Shown: in pieces, positions 18,679-26,908 of the stretch
Layout: every line of letters begins with the position of its first letter
Numbering within the stretch: the stretch's first letter is position 1
Assembly: GCF_000513195.1 (NCBI RefSeq)
Contig: NZ_CBVI010000077.1
Coordinates: forward strand, 22,396-86,395
Direction of reading: 5' to 3'
DNA from: Bacteroides timonensis
Lineage (GTDB): Bacteria; Bacteroidota; Bacteroidia; Bacteroidales; Bacteroidaceae
DNA: 64,000 bases
Made by a program: the position numbers and the translations under genes
Notes under the pieces: generated by a model
Databases searched by the model: none
What the model was told of the DNA's origin: nothing
The model's input: the letters and a program-made list of their open reading frames with translations, nothing else

Positions 18679-20727
18679 TTAAAAGAATAAACTGACCACC
18701 ATATCTATTAATTTAATTCCGATAAAGGGTGCAATGACACCGCCTAAGCCATAAATCAGCAAGTTGCGGCGAAGCAATGCACTGGCACCAATCGGTTTAT
18801 ACTGTACTCCTTTCAGTGCCAACGGAATCAATATAGGAATAATGACAGCGTTAAAGATTATAGCTGAAAGGATGGCTGACTCAGGACTATGCAGCCCCAT
18901 GATATTCAGCGGTGCTAACTGAGGGATGGCTACCATAAACAAAGCGGGAATAATCGCAAAGTATTTAGCCACGTCATTTGCTATAGAGAACGTGGTCAAT
19001 GTACCGCGCGTCATCAACAACTGTTTGCCGATTTCCACAATTTCAATCAGCTTCGTAGGATCATTGTCCAAGTCCACCATATTACCGGCTTCCTTTGCAG
19101 CCTGCGTACCGCTATTCATAGCAACGCCCACATTTGCCTGTGCCAATGCCGGAGCATCATTGGTACCGTCTCCCATCATTGCCACCAGCTTACCGGATTG
19201 TTGCTCTTTCTTGATATATTCCATCTTGTCTTCCGGCCGGGCCTCAGCTATAAAATCATCCACACCGGCCTTTTCTGCGATGTACCTTGCTGTCAGCGGG
19301 TTATCTCCGGTCACCATTACCGTCTTCACTCCCATCTTGCGAAGGCGTTCGAAACGTTCCTGAATACCCGGTTTGATGATATCCTGCAACTCAATAACGC
19401 CAGCCACCTGCCGGTTGACACACACTACCAACGGTGTACCGCCGTTACTTGAAATTGCAGCAATCACATCTTCCACCTCTTTCGGGAAACTGTTTCCGGC
19501 ACTCTCCGCAATCCGGCGGATAGCATCGAAAGCACCTTTACGTATCTGAGTACCATTTTGCAAATCCACGCCTGAACACTTCGTTTCTGCAGTGAACTTA
19601 ATCATCCGGGCACCCGTAGTATTCAGGTCACGCATGCGGCGACCTGTTTCCCGTCCCAGTTCTATAATTGATTTACCTTCCGGTGTTTCATCGGAGATGG
19701 AGGACAGCAGGCAAGCCTCAATAAAATCACGTTCGTCCACACCGGGAGCTGCATAGAACTTCGTAGCTTTACGGTTACCGATTGTAATAGTTCCCGTCTT
19801 ATCCAGCAGCAACGTATCAATATCACCGGCCGTTTCCACTGCCTTACCCGATTTCGTTATCACATTGGCACGAAGCGCACGATCCATACCCGCAATGCCG
19901 ATAGCGGAAAGCAGACCACCGATTGTCGTCGGTATCAGGCAGACAAACAGGGAGAGAATAGCTGCAATCGAGATGTACGTTCCCGGATGATCTATATTCG
20001 TATAGTCCGCCATCGGAATCAGCGTGACGCAAACAATCACAAATACCAGTGTGAAACCCGCCAGCAGGATAGTCAACGCTATTTCATTCGGTGTTTTCCT
20101 CCGGGTAGCGCCTTCCACCAGGGCAATCATCTTGTCGAGGAAGCTCTCACCCTGTTGTTGGGTTACCAATACCTTTATCTTATCAGAAAGCACCTTCGTA
20201 CCACCGGTTACAGAACTCTTATCTCCACCCGCCTCACGGATTACCGGGGCAGATTCGCCTGTGATGGCACTTTCGTCAATGGAAGCCAATCCTTCTACAA
20301 TCTCACCGTCAGCCGGAATCGTATCACCGGCTTCGCAAATAAAGTAATCACCTTTCTTCAGGCGTGCGCTACTGATATTGCAGACTTTGCCATCAATCAG
20401 GATTTTAGCGGGAGTCTCCTCACGCGTCTTGCGCAGGCTGTCGGCCTGAGCCTTACCACGAGCCTCGGCAATGGCCTCAGCGAAGTTGGCGAACAGCAGA
20501 GTAACAAAGAGAACGACGAACACCAGGAAGTTGTACCCGAATGTTCCATATTCCGTAGTCCCCAGCGATAGGATGCAGACCACCAGCATCACCAGCGTCA
20601 CAAGCTCCACCGTAAACATAATCGGATTCTTAATCATCACCCGTGGATCCAACTTCACGAATGATTGCTTCAAGCTTTCCATAACTTGCTCCTTTTGAAA
20701 CAAAGAAGCTGATTTCTTATCTTTCAT
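18679..20727 (-). CDS. kdpB: KdpB, P-type ATPase subunit
   Basis: A 682-residue P-type ATPase that drives potassium uptake. The phosphorylated Asp309 is in DKTGTIT, the actuator loop TGES is at 156-159 (its Ser is the inhibitory phosphorylation site in E. coli KdpB), and the hinge MMGDGTNDAPAL is intact. Membrane helices lie at about 35-85, 215-280 and at the C-terminus. It starts 19 bp after kdpA. No sign of damage. Confidence 0.97.
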   Translation of the reverse strand: MKDKKSASLFQKEQVMESLKQSFVKLDPRVMIKNPIMFTVELVTLVMLVVCILSLGTTEYGTFGYNFLVFVVLFVTLLFANFAEAIAEARGKAQADSLRKTREETPAKILIDGKVCNISSARLKKGDYFICEAGDTIPADGEIVEGLASIDESAITGESAPVIREAGGDKSSVTGGTKVLSDKIKVLVTQQQGESFLDKMIALVEGATRRKTPNEIALTILLAGFTLVFVIVCVTLIPMADYTNIDHPGTYISIAAILSLFVCLIPTTIGGLLSAIGIAGMDRALRANVITKSGKAVETAGDIDTLLLDKTGTITIGNRKATKFYAAPGVDERDFIEACLLSSISDETPEGKSIIELGRETGRRMRDLNTTGARMIKFTAETKCSGVDLQNGTQIRKGAFDAIRRIAESAGNSFPKEVEDVIAAISSNGGTPLVVCVNRQVAGVIELQDIIKPGIQERFERLRKMGVKTVMVTGDNPLTARYIAEKAGVDDFIAEARPEDKMEYIKKEQQSGKLVAMMGDGTNDAPALAQANVGVAMNSGTQAAKEAGNMVDLDNDPTKLIEIVEIGKQLLMTRGTLTTFSIANDVAKYFAIIPALFMVAIPQLAPLNIMGLHSPESAILSAIIFNAVIIPILIPLALKGVQYKPIGASALLRRNLLIYGLGGVIAPFIGIKLIDMVVSLFF

Positions 20728-20746
20728 ATCTTTCTTTTTCTACTAC

Positions 20747-22453
20747 TTACAAACTAAAATGTTCAGCAATCGTACTCAATGCATGCACCGGGAAGAATGA
20801 CAGGGCAGCTACAATGAAGATAACCGCAAAAGTCATCACAGCAAATGTAACCGTATCCGTCTTCAGTGTACCGGCACTTTCCGGGATGAACTTCTTCTGC
20901 GCCAGCAGTCCCGCAATGGCTACCTGCCCTACAATCGGGATAAATCGACTCAGGATAAGCACCCAACCACAAGCGTAGTTCCAGAAATAAGTATTATCTC
21001 CCAGTCCCTCGAAACCGGACCCGTTATTAGCTGCACACGACGTAAACTCATACAATTGCTCGCTCAGCCCGTGGAAACCAGGATTATTCAGCCAACCGCC
21101 CTCGCTTGCCACGAAGTCGGGATGATGGGCAAACAGATACGTGGACAGAGCCGTTCCTACCAGAATCACAAACGGATGAAGCAACGCCACAACAGTCGCA
21201 ATCTTCATTTCGCGTGCTTCCACCTTCTTACCGAGGAACTCCGGTGTACGCCCCACCATCAGTCCGCTGATAAACACGGCTATAATTATAAATGTATAGT
21301 AGTTCATCCAACCTACCCCGACACCACCAAACCAGGTATTAATCTGCATATTCAGCATCTCCATCAGTCCACTGAGCGGCATCGTAGAGTCGTGCATACC
21401 ATTCACCGAACCGTTGGAAGTGACGGTGGTCGTAATACTCCACAAGGCTGTTGCAGCAGCACCAAGCCGCACCTCTTTTCCCTCCATCGCTCCGCCATCC
21501 TGCGCAATACCCAGTTCGTCAATACGCGGGTTACCGTTCATCTCCTGATAGACATTGATGCCGACACCCGCCAGATAGGCAAAGAGCATTACACCGAATA
21601 TACTATAAGCCAGTTTCTTACGATTGGAATAGAAACCGAGTGCGAAAACCATTGCCATCGGTATGATAAGGATAGACCAACATTCTACCATATTGGACAG
21701 ATACGTAGGATTCTCCAACGGATGCGAAGAGTTTACACCGAAATAACCGCCACCATTGGTACCCAGTTGCTTGATGGGCACGATGGCAGCCGCAGGGCCT
21801 TGTGAAACCATCTGTTCCTGTCCTTCGAGCGTGGTCACCTCCATCTTTCCGTCAAAGCCCATCGGAGTACCTTCTATAATAAGGATGAAACCCACAATCA
21901 GCGAAAGCGGCAACAGGATACGTGTACTACTCAATACAAGGAAGTTCCAGAAGTTACCTATTGTCTTCGTTGTCTTCACGGAGATGGACTTCATGATACC
22001 CGCCATAGCCGCCATACCCGTTGCCGCCGTAATAAACTGGAACAGCATGATGACAAACAACTGCGTAAAATAAGTCAATCCACTTTCACCGGAATAGTGC
22101 TGCAAGTTACAGTTCACCATAAAACTGATGCAGGTATTGAATGCCTGATCCGGTGTCTGCGGCCCGTTACCGTCGGGATTCAAAGGCAGCCAGTGCTGAG
22201 TAACCAGCAGCACCATGCCCCACACAAACCAGAAAGCGTTTAGTATCAACAATGCTTTCAGGAACTGTTTCCAGTTCATCTCCTCGGCGGGGTTGATGCC
22301 ACACACTTTAAAAATAAGTCTCTCAATCGGCTTCATGAAGTCCGACCATGTCTTTTGTCCTTTATAGACCTTTGCAATATATTTTCCCAACGGGTAAGCC
22401 AGTACCACCATCAGGACTATTTGCAGGACTACACCTAAAATCTCTGTGTTCAT
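20747..22453 (-). CDS. kdpA: KdpA, potassium-channel-like subunit
   Basis: A 568-residue polytopic protein, the potassium-selective subunit of KdpFABC, related to the SKT channel superfamily. The filter-like loops are recognisable (NTCISFMVNCNLQHYSGE, LGTNGGGYFGVNSSHP, TTVTSNGSVNG, CAANNGSGFEG). It is preceded at 57 bp by kdpF and followed by kdpB. Confidence 0.97.
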   Translation of the reverse strand: MNTEILGVVLQIVLMVVLAYPLGKYIAKVYKGQKTWSDFMKPIERLIFKVCGINPAEEMNWKQFLKALLILNAFWFVWGMVLLVTQHWLPLNPDGNGPQTPDQAFNTCISFMVNCNLQHYSGESGLTYFTQLFVIMLFQFITAATGMAAMAGIMKSISVKTTKTIGNFWNFLVLSSTRILLPLSLIVGFILIIEGTPMGFDGKMEVTTLEGQEQMVSQGPAAAIVPIKQLGTNGGGYFGVNSSHPLENPTYLSNMVECWSILIIPMAMVFALGFYSNRKKLAYSIFGVMLFAYLAGVGINVYQEMNGNPRIDELGIAQDGGAMEGKEVRLGAAATALWSITTTVTSNGSVNGMHDSTMPLSGLMEMLNMQINTWFGGVGVGWMNYYTFIIIAVFISGLMVGRTPEFLGKKVEAREMKIATVVALLHPFVILVGTALSTYLFAHHPDFVASEGGWLNNPGFHGLSEQLYEFTSCAANNGSGFEGLGDNTYFWNYACGWVLILSRFIPIVGQVAIAGLLAQKKFIPESAGTLKTDTVTFAVMTFAVIFIVAALSFFPVHALSTIAEHFSL

Positions 22454-22510
22454 TTCTCTAATTCATTAATAGAATGATACCTTAATTGTCAATTATCCAT
22501 TGTCAATTGA

Positions 22511-22591
22511 CTAAAACTTCTCCGGTTTTACGAGCACATACATCAAATACCCGAAAACCGCAATACCTAATACAAATAATGTTGTGTACAT
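22511..22591 (-). CDS. kdpF: KdpF, small membrane subunit
   Basis: A 26-residue ORF (MYTTLFVLGIAVFGYLMYVL, then VKPEKF) with a single membrane helix and a basic end, located directly before kdpA. Size, hydrophobicity and a C-terminal KPEKF match KdpF, which stabilises the Kdp complex. A GGAGAGAG stretch upstream of the ATG on the minus strand can serve as ribosome site. Confidence 0.88.
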   Translation of the reverse strand: MYTTLFVLGIAVFGYLMYVLVKPEKF

Positions 22592-22606
22592 AATTCTCTC
22601 TCCTTC

Positions 22607-22702
22607 TTAAATCTTTTCAAACCAATCCACACATTTCCAGAACAGCCCGAAAGCGAGCAACCCGCTCAACAGGCAGAAAATAAATGAAATCGTTATTCCC
22701 AT
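22607..22702 (-). CDS. 31-residue membrane peptide at the head of the kdp operon
   Basis: An ATG at 22702 opens a 31-codon frame (MGITISFIFCLLSGLLAFGL, then FWKCVDWFEKI) with one membrane helix and an amphipathic aromatic end. AAGG lies upstream. It is 15 bp before kdpF and is the first ORF after the sigma-54-like promoter at 22752. I do not recognise a named family. Position and topology suggest an extra small subunit or regulator of the Kdp pump. It could be a chance frame, but hydrophobicity, start context and tight packing argue for a gene. Confidence 0.6.
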   Translation of the reverse strand: MGITISFIFCLLSGLLAFGLFWKCVDWFEKI

Positions 22703-22751
22703 GTCTTTTACCTTTTTAAAATTGATACTATTATTTCATCGTGTTTAGGTA

Positions 22752-22767
22752 TGCCAATTGCGTGCCA
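22752..22767 (-). promoter_or_regulatory. candidate sigma-54 (-24/-12) promoter of the kdp operon
   Basis: The minus strand reads TGGCACGCAATTGGCA. Compared with the TGGCACG-N4-TTGCA consensus, the invariant GG and GC are 12 bp apart and only one consensus base differs (TTGC is TGGC). Transcription would start near 22741, about 40 bp before the first ORF at 22702. The NtrC-type regulator at 23747-25090 is the natural activator. Confidence 0.7.
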
Positions 22768-22837
22768 GACATGCAGAAAAGTACATAACAGTCTAATATC
22801 CAAGATCGTGAGGGTTACAAACAGAAAAGTATAAAAC

Positions 22838-22870
22838 ATAAATACCCTTTCATTTTGAAAGGGTATTTAT
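22838..22870 (-). terminator. perfect 14-bp hairpin after the HEPN gene
   Basis: The arms 22838-22851 and 22857-22870 are perfectly complementary around a 5-nt loop. On the minus strand it is followed by GTTTTATACTTTTC. It lies 46 bp after the HEPN stop and isolates the kdp promoter from readthrough. Confidence 0.75.
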
Positions 22871-22916
22871 CAAAATAGGGCGAGATGATGAGTATTAAAG
22901 AGAAATGAGAATGTAT

Positions 22917-23333
22917 TTAATCGGGACACTCTTCATGTATCAACCTTTCCATCGCATCAATAAATGCTTCTGCCCGTGGGCGAAGTGTGTCCACTAAAGC
23001 AAGGTCACAATAAGCAAAATCACTATAATCACTTGCTTGACGTTTTTCAAACAACAAACTGAAGGTTGCTCCATAGTCCAAACTCAAACGTCCGGTACGA
23101 ACAAAATGCATGGAAAGTTGTGTTTTCACACCATTATGTGTATTAGCCTCTATTTCATAATGCAATAACAAGGCAGAAGCTGCGTAATAACAAGCATAAT
23201 AAAGGCGGTTTACAGCAGCATTATAATACCCGCCCCCGGTATTATAATCAGCCTCTTTCAGAGTTTCGTAAGCACGTTCCAAACGGTAGTTCACAATGGC
23301 AGAACGGCTTTCTGCATCCAGTTTCTCCTTCAT
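22917..23333 (-). CDS. HEPN-domain protein, partner of the MNT gene
   Basis: A 138-residue all-helical protein of the PF05168 HEPN type (AAVNRLYYACYYAASALL helix). It overlaps the nucleotidyltransferase gene by ATGA, the usual MNT/HEPN arrangement, in which HEPN is the candidate toxin. The RNase motif Rx4-6H is not found at the expected place: the sequence is FEKRQASDYSDF (Arg98, RxxxDY), as in the non-RNase-like subgroup. So toxicity should not be assumed. Confidence 0.85.
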   Translation of the reverse strand: MKEKLDAESRSAIVNYRLERAYETLKEADYNTGGGYYNAAVNRLYYACYYAASALLLHYEIEANTHNGVKTQLSMHFVRTGRLSLDYGATFSLLFEKRQASDYSDFAYCDLALVDTLRPRAEAFIDAMERLIHEECPD

Positions 23334-23638
23334 AGCACTACCCCTTCCTTCATTACATTAATGCTAAACGGCGTGGTAAATCTTTCCCATACATGACGTA
23401 ACATCACCATAGGACTGATAATGACACCTGTCTCCACTTCTACCTCATACAAATAACGAGCTATTTCCAGTTCACGTTCAGGAGCCAGTTTTTCTTCATC
23501 AAGCAAGATAAGCAAGTCAATGTCTGAGTCGTGACGAGCATCACCACGGGCCTCGGAACCATAAAGAATGGTCTTCGCATCGGGAGCAATATGATGCATC
23601 ACTTCTGCAATACGACGGACAAGATCAGGTCGTTTCAT
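23330..23638 (-). CDS. MNT-type minimal nucleotidyltransferase
   Basis: A 102-residue protein with the polymerase-beta-like motif: Gly27-Ser28 in YGSEARGD and Asp39-x-Asp41 in SDIDLLI. In known MNT/HEPN pairs, MNT adds AMP to the HEPN partner and neutralises it. It has a strong ribosome site (AGGAGG, 8 bp before ATG) and its own -7-like box at 23693. It lies between the sigma-54 regulator and the kdp operon it likely controls, so it may be an insertion into that region. Confidence 0.88.
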   Translation of the reverse strand: MKRPDLVRRIAEVMHHIAPDAKTILYGSEARGDARHDSDIDLLILLDEEKLAPERELEIARYLYEVEVETGVIISPMVMLRHVWERFTTPFSINVMKEGVVL

Positions 23639-23692
23639 TAGCTTTCCTCCTATTCATAATTATAATCTCTTATCTCTTTCAGTTGAACAACA

Positions 23693-23700
23693 CAAAGATA
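23693..23700 (-). promoter_or_regulatory. candidate -7 box for the MNT/HEPN pair
   Basis: The minus strand reads TATCTTTG, matching TAnnTTTG, 55 bp before the MNT start. No clear TTTG -33 element was found. Confidence 0.4.
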
Positions 23701-23746
23701 GCAATGTTTTCCGAAAAGCCCGTCGCTGCACGCCCCGAAATGCACC

Positions 23747-25090
23747 TCAAATCTTATATTCCTCTATCTTCCTGTACAGCGTCGTCAACCCGATTTTCAG
23801 TAGCCGAGCCGCTTCCGTCTTATTCCCCTTCGTGTACTCCAGCACACGGGCGATGTGCCGCCTCTCCATGGCCGAAAGTTCAAAACTGCCGGGAGTCTCC
23901 TCGTCCGACTGTTCGTAGTGGGCATTCTGAATGTCGAGCGGCAGGTCGGCAATAGTCAGCTGTTCCCCTTCGCAGACGATGAGGCTGCGCTCTATCACAT
24001 TGCGGAGTTCACGGATATTCCCCTTCCACGGTTGCAGTTCAAGCGTAGTGAGAAATTCGGGAGTGATCTCGGTTATCGAACGGGCCAGTTGCGCGGAGAA
24101 GTTCTTCACGAAAGCCTTTGCCAACAGGCGGATGTCCCCCGCACGCTCACGCAATGGCGGTAGATGCACCTGGAATACCGAAAGGCGATAAAACAAATCT
24201 TCACGGAAACGCCCTTTGGCTATTTCTTCGGGCAGATTGCGGTTGGTTGCCGCAATGATACGCACGTTGACTCGTGTCGGCTTGGTATCGCCTATCTTGA
24301 TATATTCGCCCGTTTCGAGGATGCGCAGCAACTTCGCTTGCAGTTCAAAGGCCATCTCACCTATTTCATCCAGGAAGATCGTTCCATTGTTCGCTTCCTC
24401 AAAAAGCCCTTTCTTATCTTTCAACGCCCCCGTAAACGAACCTGCCTTGTGCCCAAACATCTCGCTCTCCAGCAATTCCTTGCTGAACGAGGAACAGTTC
24501 ACCGCAACGAAATTCTGCCGGGCACGCTTGCTACTGTAATGGATGGCCTGCGCAAACACTTCCTTGCCTGTTCCCGTTTCTCCGGTCAGCAATACAGGTA
24601 CATCGGTCACCGACACTTTCTGCGCCAACGACACAGCATCTTTCAAAGATTTGGACTCTCCCAGGATAGAATCGAAAGAGTACGCCTGCCCCACCTTCTT
24701 CTCAAGCTTTTCAAGACGGGCATTCATTGCGGCCTTCTCTACCGCACGGCTGACGAGGGGAATAATCTTGTTATTGTCATCTCCTTTGGTGATATAGTCG
24801 AAAGCCCCGTTCTTGATGGCTTGTACGCCATCGGGGATATTGCCGTGGGCCGTCAGGAGAATGACTTCCACATTGGGCGCGGCTTTCTTGATAGCCAGCA
24901 CCAGATCCACCCCGTTCCCGTCGGGCAGGAAAACATCACACAAAGCTACATCGGGACTTTGCAATTCCAACTGTTTCAGGGCAGCCCTGCAATCACCAGC
25001 CTGACAGACTTCATATCCCTCCAACTCCATCATACGCGCCAAAAGGGTACGGATTTGCATCTCGTCATCAACGATTAAAATCTTACTCAT
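23747..25090 (-). CDS. sigma-54-dependent response regulator (NtrC family)
   Basis: A 447-residue activator with receiver domain (Asp52 phospho-acceptor, CDVFLPDG), AAA+ domain at about 140-370 (Walker A GETGTGKE 170-177, Walker B TIFLDEIGE), and a Fis-type helix-turn-helix at the end (NKTEAARLLKIGLTTLYRKI). The sigma-54 contact loop reads GSFTGA (217-222) rather than the usual GAFTGA. Its neighbours are the MNT/HEPN pair and then the kdp operon, whose upstream region carries a -24/-12-like site. No OmpR-type KdpE gene is present in the window, so this is the best candidate for the Kdp response regulator. Confidence 0.9.
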   Translation of the reverse strand: MSKILIVDDEMQIRTLLARMMELEGYEVCQAGDCRAALKQLELQSPDVALCDVFLPDGNGVDLVLAIKKAAPNVEVILLTAHGNIPDGVQAIKNGAFDYITKGDDNNKIIPLVSRAVEKAAMNARLEKLEKKVGQAYSFDSILGESKSLKDAVSLAQKVSVTDVPVLLTGETGTGKEVFAQAIHYSSKRARQNFVAVNCSSFSKELLESEMFGHKAGSFTGALKDKKGLFEEANNGTIFLDEIGEMAFELQAKLLRILETGEYIKIGDTKPTRVNVRIIAATNRNLPEEIAKGRFREDLFYRLSVFQVHLPPLRERAGDIRLLAKAFVKNFSAQLARSITEITPEFLTTLELQPWKGNIRELRNVIERSLIVCEGEQLTIADLPLDIQNAHYEQSDEETPGSFELSAMERRHIARVLEYTKGNKTEAARLLKIGLTTLYRKIEEYKI

Positions 25091-25370
25091 ATCTTATTCG
25101 GATAAGTGTTTAAACTGATAATGCTAAAAACAGGATGTGCAAATATAAAGCTTTTCCCGAATACGAGCGGCACATCTTTTGAACTTTTATAGTAGAGAGT
25201 CTGAAAGCCCCGTAACTGGTTTCATAGCTTAACTCCATTAGTACAAGGAGATAAGGGCAGAAAAGAGAGAACAGGTAGCGGGGAGTTTCCTTTCCATTTT
25301 GATAAAACCATTCTGAAATGGCAAGGAGGCTTCACAAGAGGATTTGATTAATAACTTAAAAAAGAAGAAT

Positions 25371-26708
25371 ATGGAAATCTACAAATTCGATGGAAACGCA
25401 ACCGCATCCGTAAAAGGTATGCAACATGTGGCAAAACTGATTCAAGACAATACGTCTAAAATAGTCGTACTATCCGCTCCCAAAGATGTCACCAAACATT
25501 TGGGCGAGGTAGCCGCCAACTTCTTCAACCGGAACATAGAGGAAGCACACGACAAAATAACCCGGCTGGAATTCCAGTTCATTGACTTTGCCAATGAACT
25601 ACTTACGGACGACACTATCAAGCACGAAGCCATCCGGGGCATTCTCGACTGTTTCCAGGCAATATGGAAATACAGCATGGAGCCTTTCTACGCTACCGAC
25701 GAAAAGGAAATCCTGGCACAAGGCGAGTTACTGACATCCACCTTACTGGGATTCTACTTGCAGGAACAGGGAGTGGGCAACAGCGTGATTTGTGCCTTCG
25801 ACTTCATACGCACCGGCATGAACGGGGAAGCAGATGAGGAATATATCAGCCGGAAGGTGAAAGAGATATGTAAAGCATACCCCGATACGCATCTGTTTCT
25901 CACACAGGGAAGCATTTGCAGGAATGCCTTTGGTGAGACCGATTGTCTGAAACAAGGCGGAAGCGACTATACCGCCGCCCTGATAGGGACAGCCATACAG
26001 GCGGAGGAAATACGGATATGGACAGATGTCGATATACACAGCAACGACACACTGGTAGTGAAAGATGCCGACACGATAAAGAACCTGAGTTTCAGTGAAG
26101 CCGAACGGCTCATCTACTTCAATCCCCAGATACTGCACCCGCTTTGTCTGGCTACGGCATGGAAAGAGAATATTCCCATCCGTTTGCTCAACCTGGTGAA
26201 CCCGGCATCAGAAGGGACTTATATATCCGCCAACAGATTGAACGGGAACATGGTGAAGGCAGTCGCCACCAAAGATTCTATCACATACATCCGGTTCGAA
26301 TCGAACCACACGCTCCGGCCTTATATGTTTATCAGCAAGATTTTCGATATCTTCGCCAAATACAAGACGATGCCCTGTCTGTTGACTTCATCCAACGATA
26401 ACATATCCGTAGCCACGGATGACGGGAACTTCCTTTCGCTCATCCTGCGGGAACTGAATAAGTATGCCCGGATATGGGTGGAAGATAAGATGAGTATCAT
26501 TTCTGTGGTAGGAAACATGAAGTCATCGTGCATCGAAACCGAAGCGCGGATTATGGATGCGTTGAAGAATATTCCGCTGAAGATGATTTCTTACGGAAGT
26601 GATGAGAATGATGTGTCGCTGGTGGTCAAGGCAACAGACAAGGTGGAAGCACTCCGGTTGCTCGACGAGAAGTTGCTGAAGAAGGAGTGGTTTAAGAAGG
26701 CGTCTTGA
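25371..26708 (+). CDS. aspartokinase-family protein with divergent N-terminal motif
   Basis: 445 residues from the ATG at 25371; the in-frame TTG at 25344 is a less likely start. The kinase part keeps GGSDYTAALIGTAI and IWTDVDI, which in aspartokinases bind ATP and aspartate, and the end (about 300-445) has two ACT-like repeats. The opening KFGGTS motif is changed to KFDGNATAS, losing a conserved glycine and the Thr-Ser of the active site. Aspartokinase makes aspartyl phosphate for lysine, threonine and methionine synthesis; with this change activity is uncertain. It stands alone, with a 280-bp AT-rich gap before it in which I see no clear attenuator or riboswitch. Confidence 0.8.
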   Translation: MEIYKFDGNATASVKGMQHVAKLIQDNTSKIVVLSAPKDVTKHLGEVAANFFNRNIEEAHDKITRLEFQFIDFANELLTDDTIKHEAIRGILDCFQAIWKYSMEPFYATDEKEILAQGELLTSTLLGFYLQEQGVGNSVICAFDFIRTGMNGEADEEYISRKVKEICKAYPDTHLFLTQGSICRNAFGETDCLKQGGSDYTAALIGTAIQAEEIRIWTDVDIHSNDTLVVKDADTIKNLSFSEAERLIYFNPQILHPLCLATAWKENIPIRLLNLVNPASEGTYISANRLNGNMVKAVATKDSITYIRFESNHTLRPYMFISKIFDIFAKYKTMPCLLTSSNDNISVATDDGNFLSLILRELNKYARIWVEDKMSIISVVGNMKSSCIETEARIMDALKNIPLKMISYGSDENDVSLVVKATDKVEALRLLDEKLLKKEWFKKAS

Positions 26709-26771
26709 ATATATTCTCTATATAACCCGTTGGCGGAATTAATTCATAATCGCTCAGAAAAGAAGGAAAGG

Positions 26772-26870
26772 AGTGATAAGGTGGTAAGGTGATAGGGTGA
26801 TAAAGTAGCTGCGCTATATATCACAGAGCGTTATCCCGTTATCACTTTATCACTCTACCACCTTATCACA
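26772..26870. repeat. TATAGCGCAGC-core palindrome, 8-bp-word arms (reverse orientation)
   Basis: Arms of GTGATAAG/GTGGTAAG/GTGATAGG words face each other, and the core reads on the minus strand at 26808-26818. Its reverse complement is nearly base-for-base the copy at 50001-50099. It lies between the convergent ends of the aspartokinase and esterase genes, where it may also terminate transcription. Confidence 0.9.
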
Positions 26871-26908
26871 TTTAGTTCATATCCCGGCTGAAAGAAATCA
26901 ACCCGCAC

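Noticed and set aside
24164..25078. Long frame antisense to the response regulator
   Set aside because: Mirrors the AAA+ and receiver coding region and has no own motifs.
25091..25370. Amino-acid attenuator or lysine riboswitch before aspartokinase
   Set aside because: No leader peptide with repeated codons, no clear hairpin with T-run and no riboswitch core that I could recognise.
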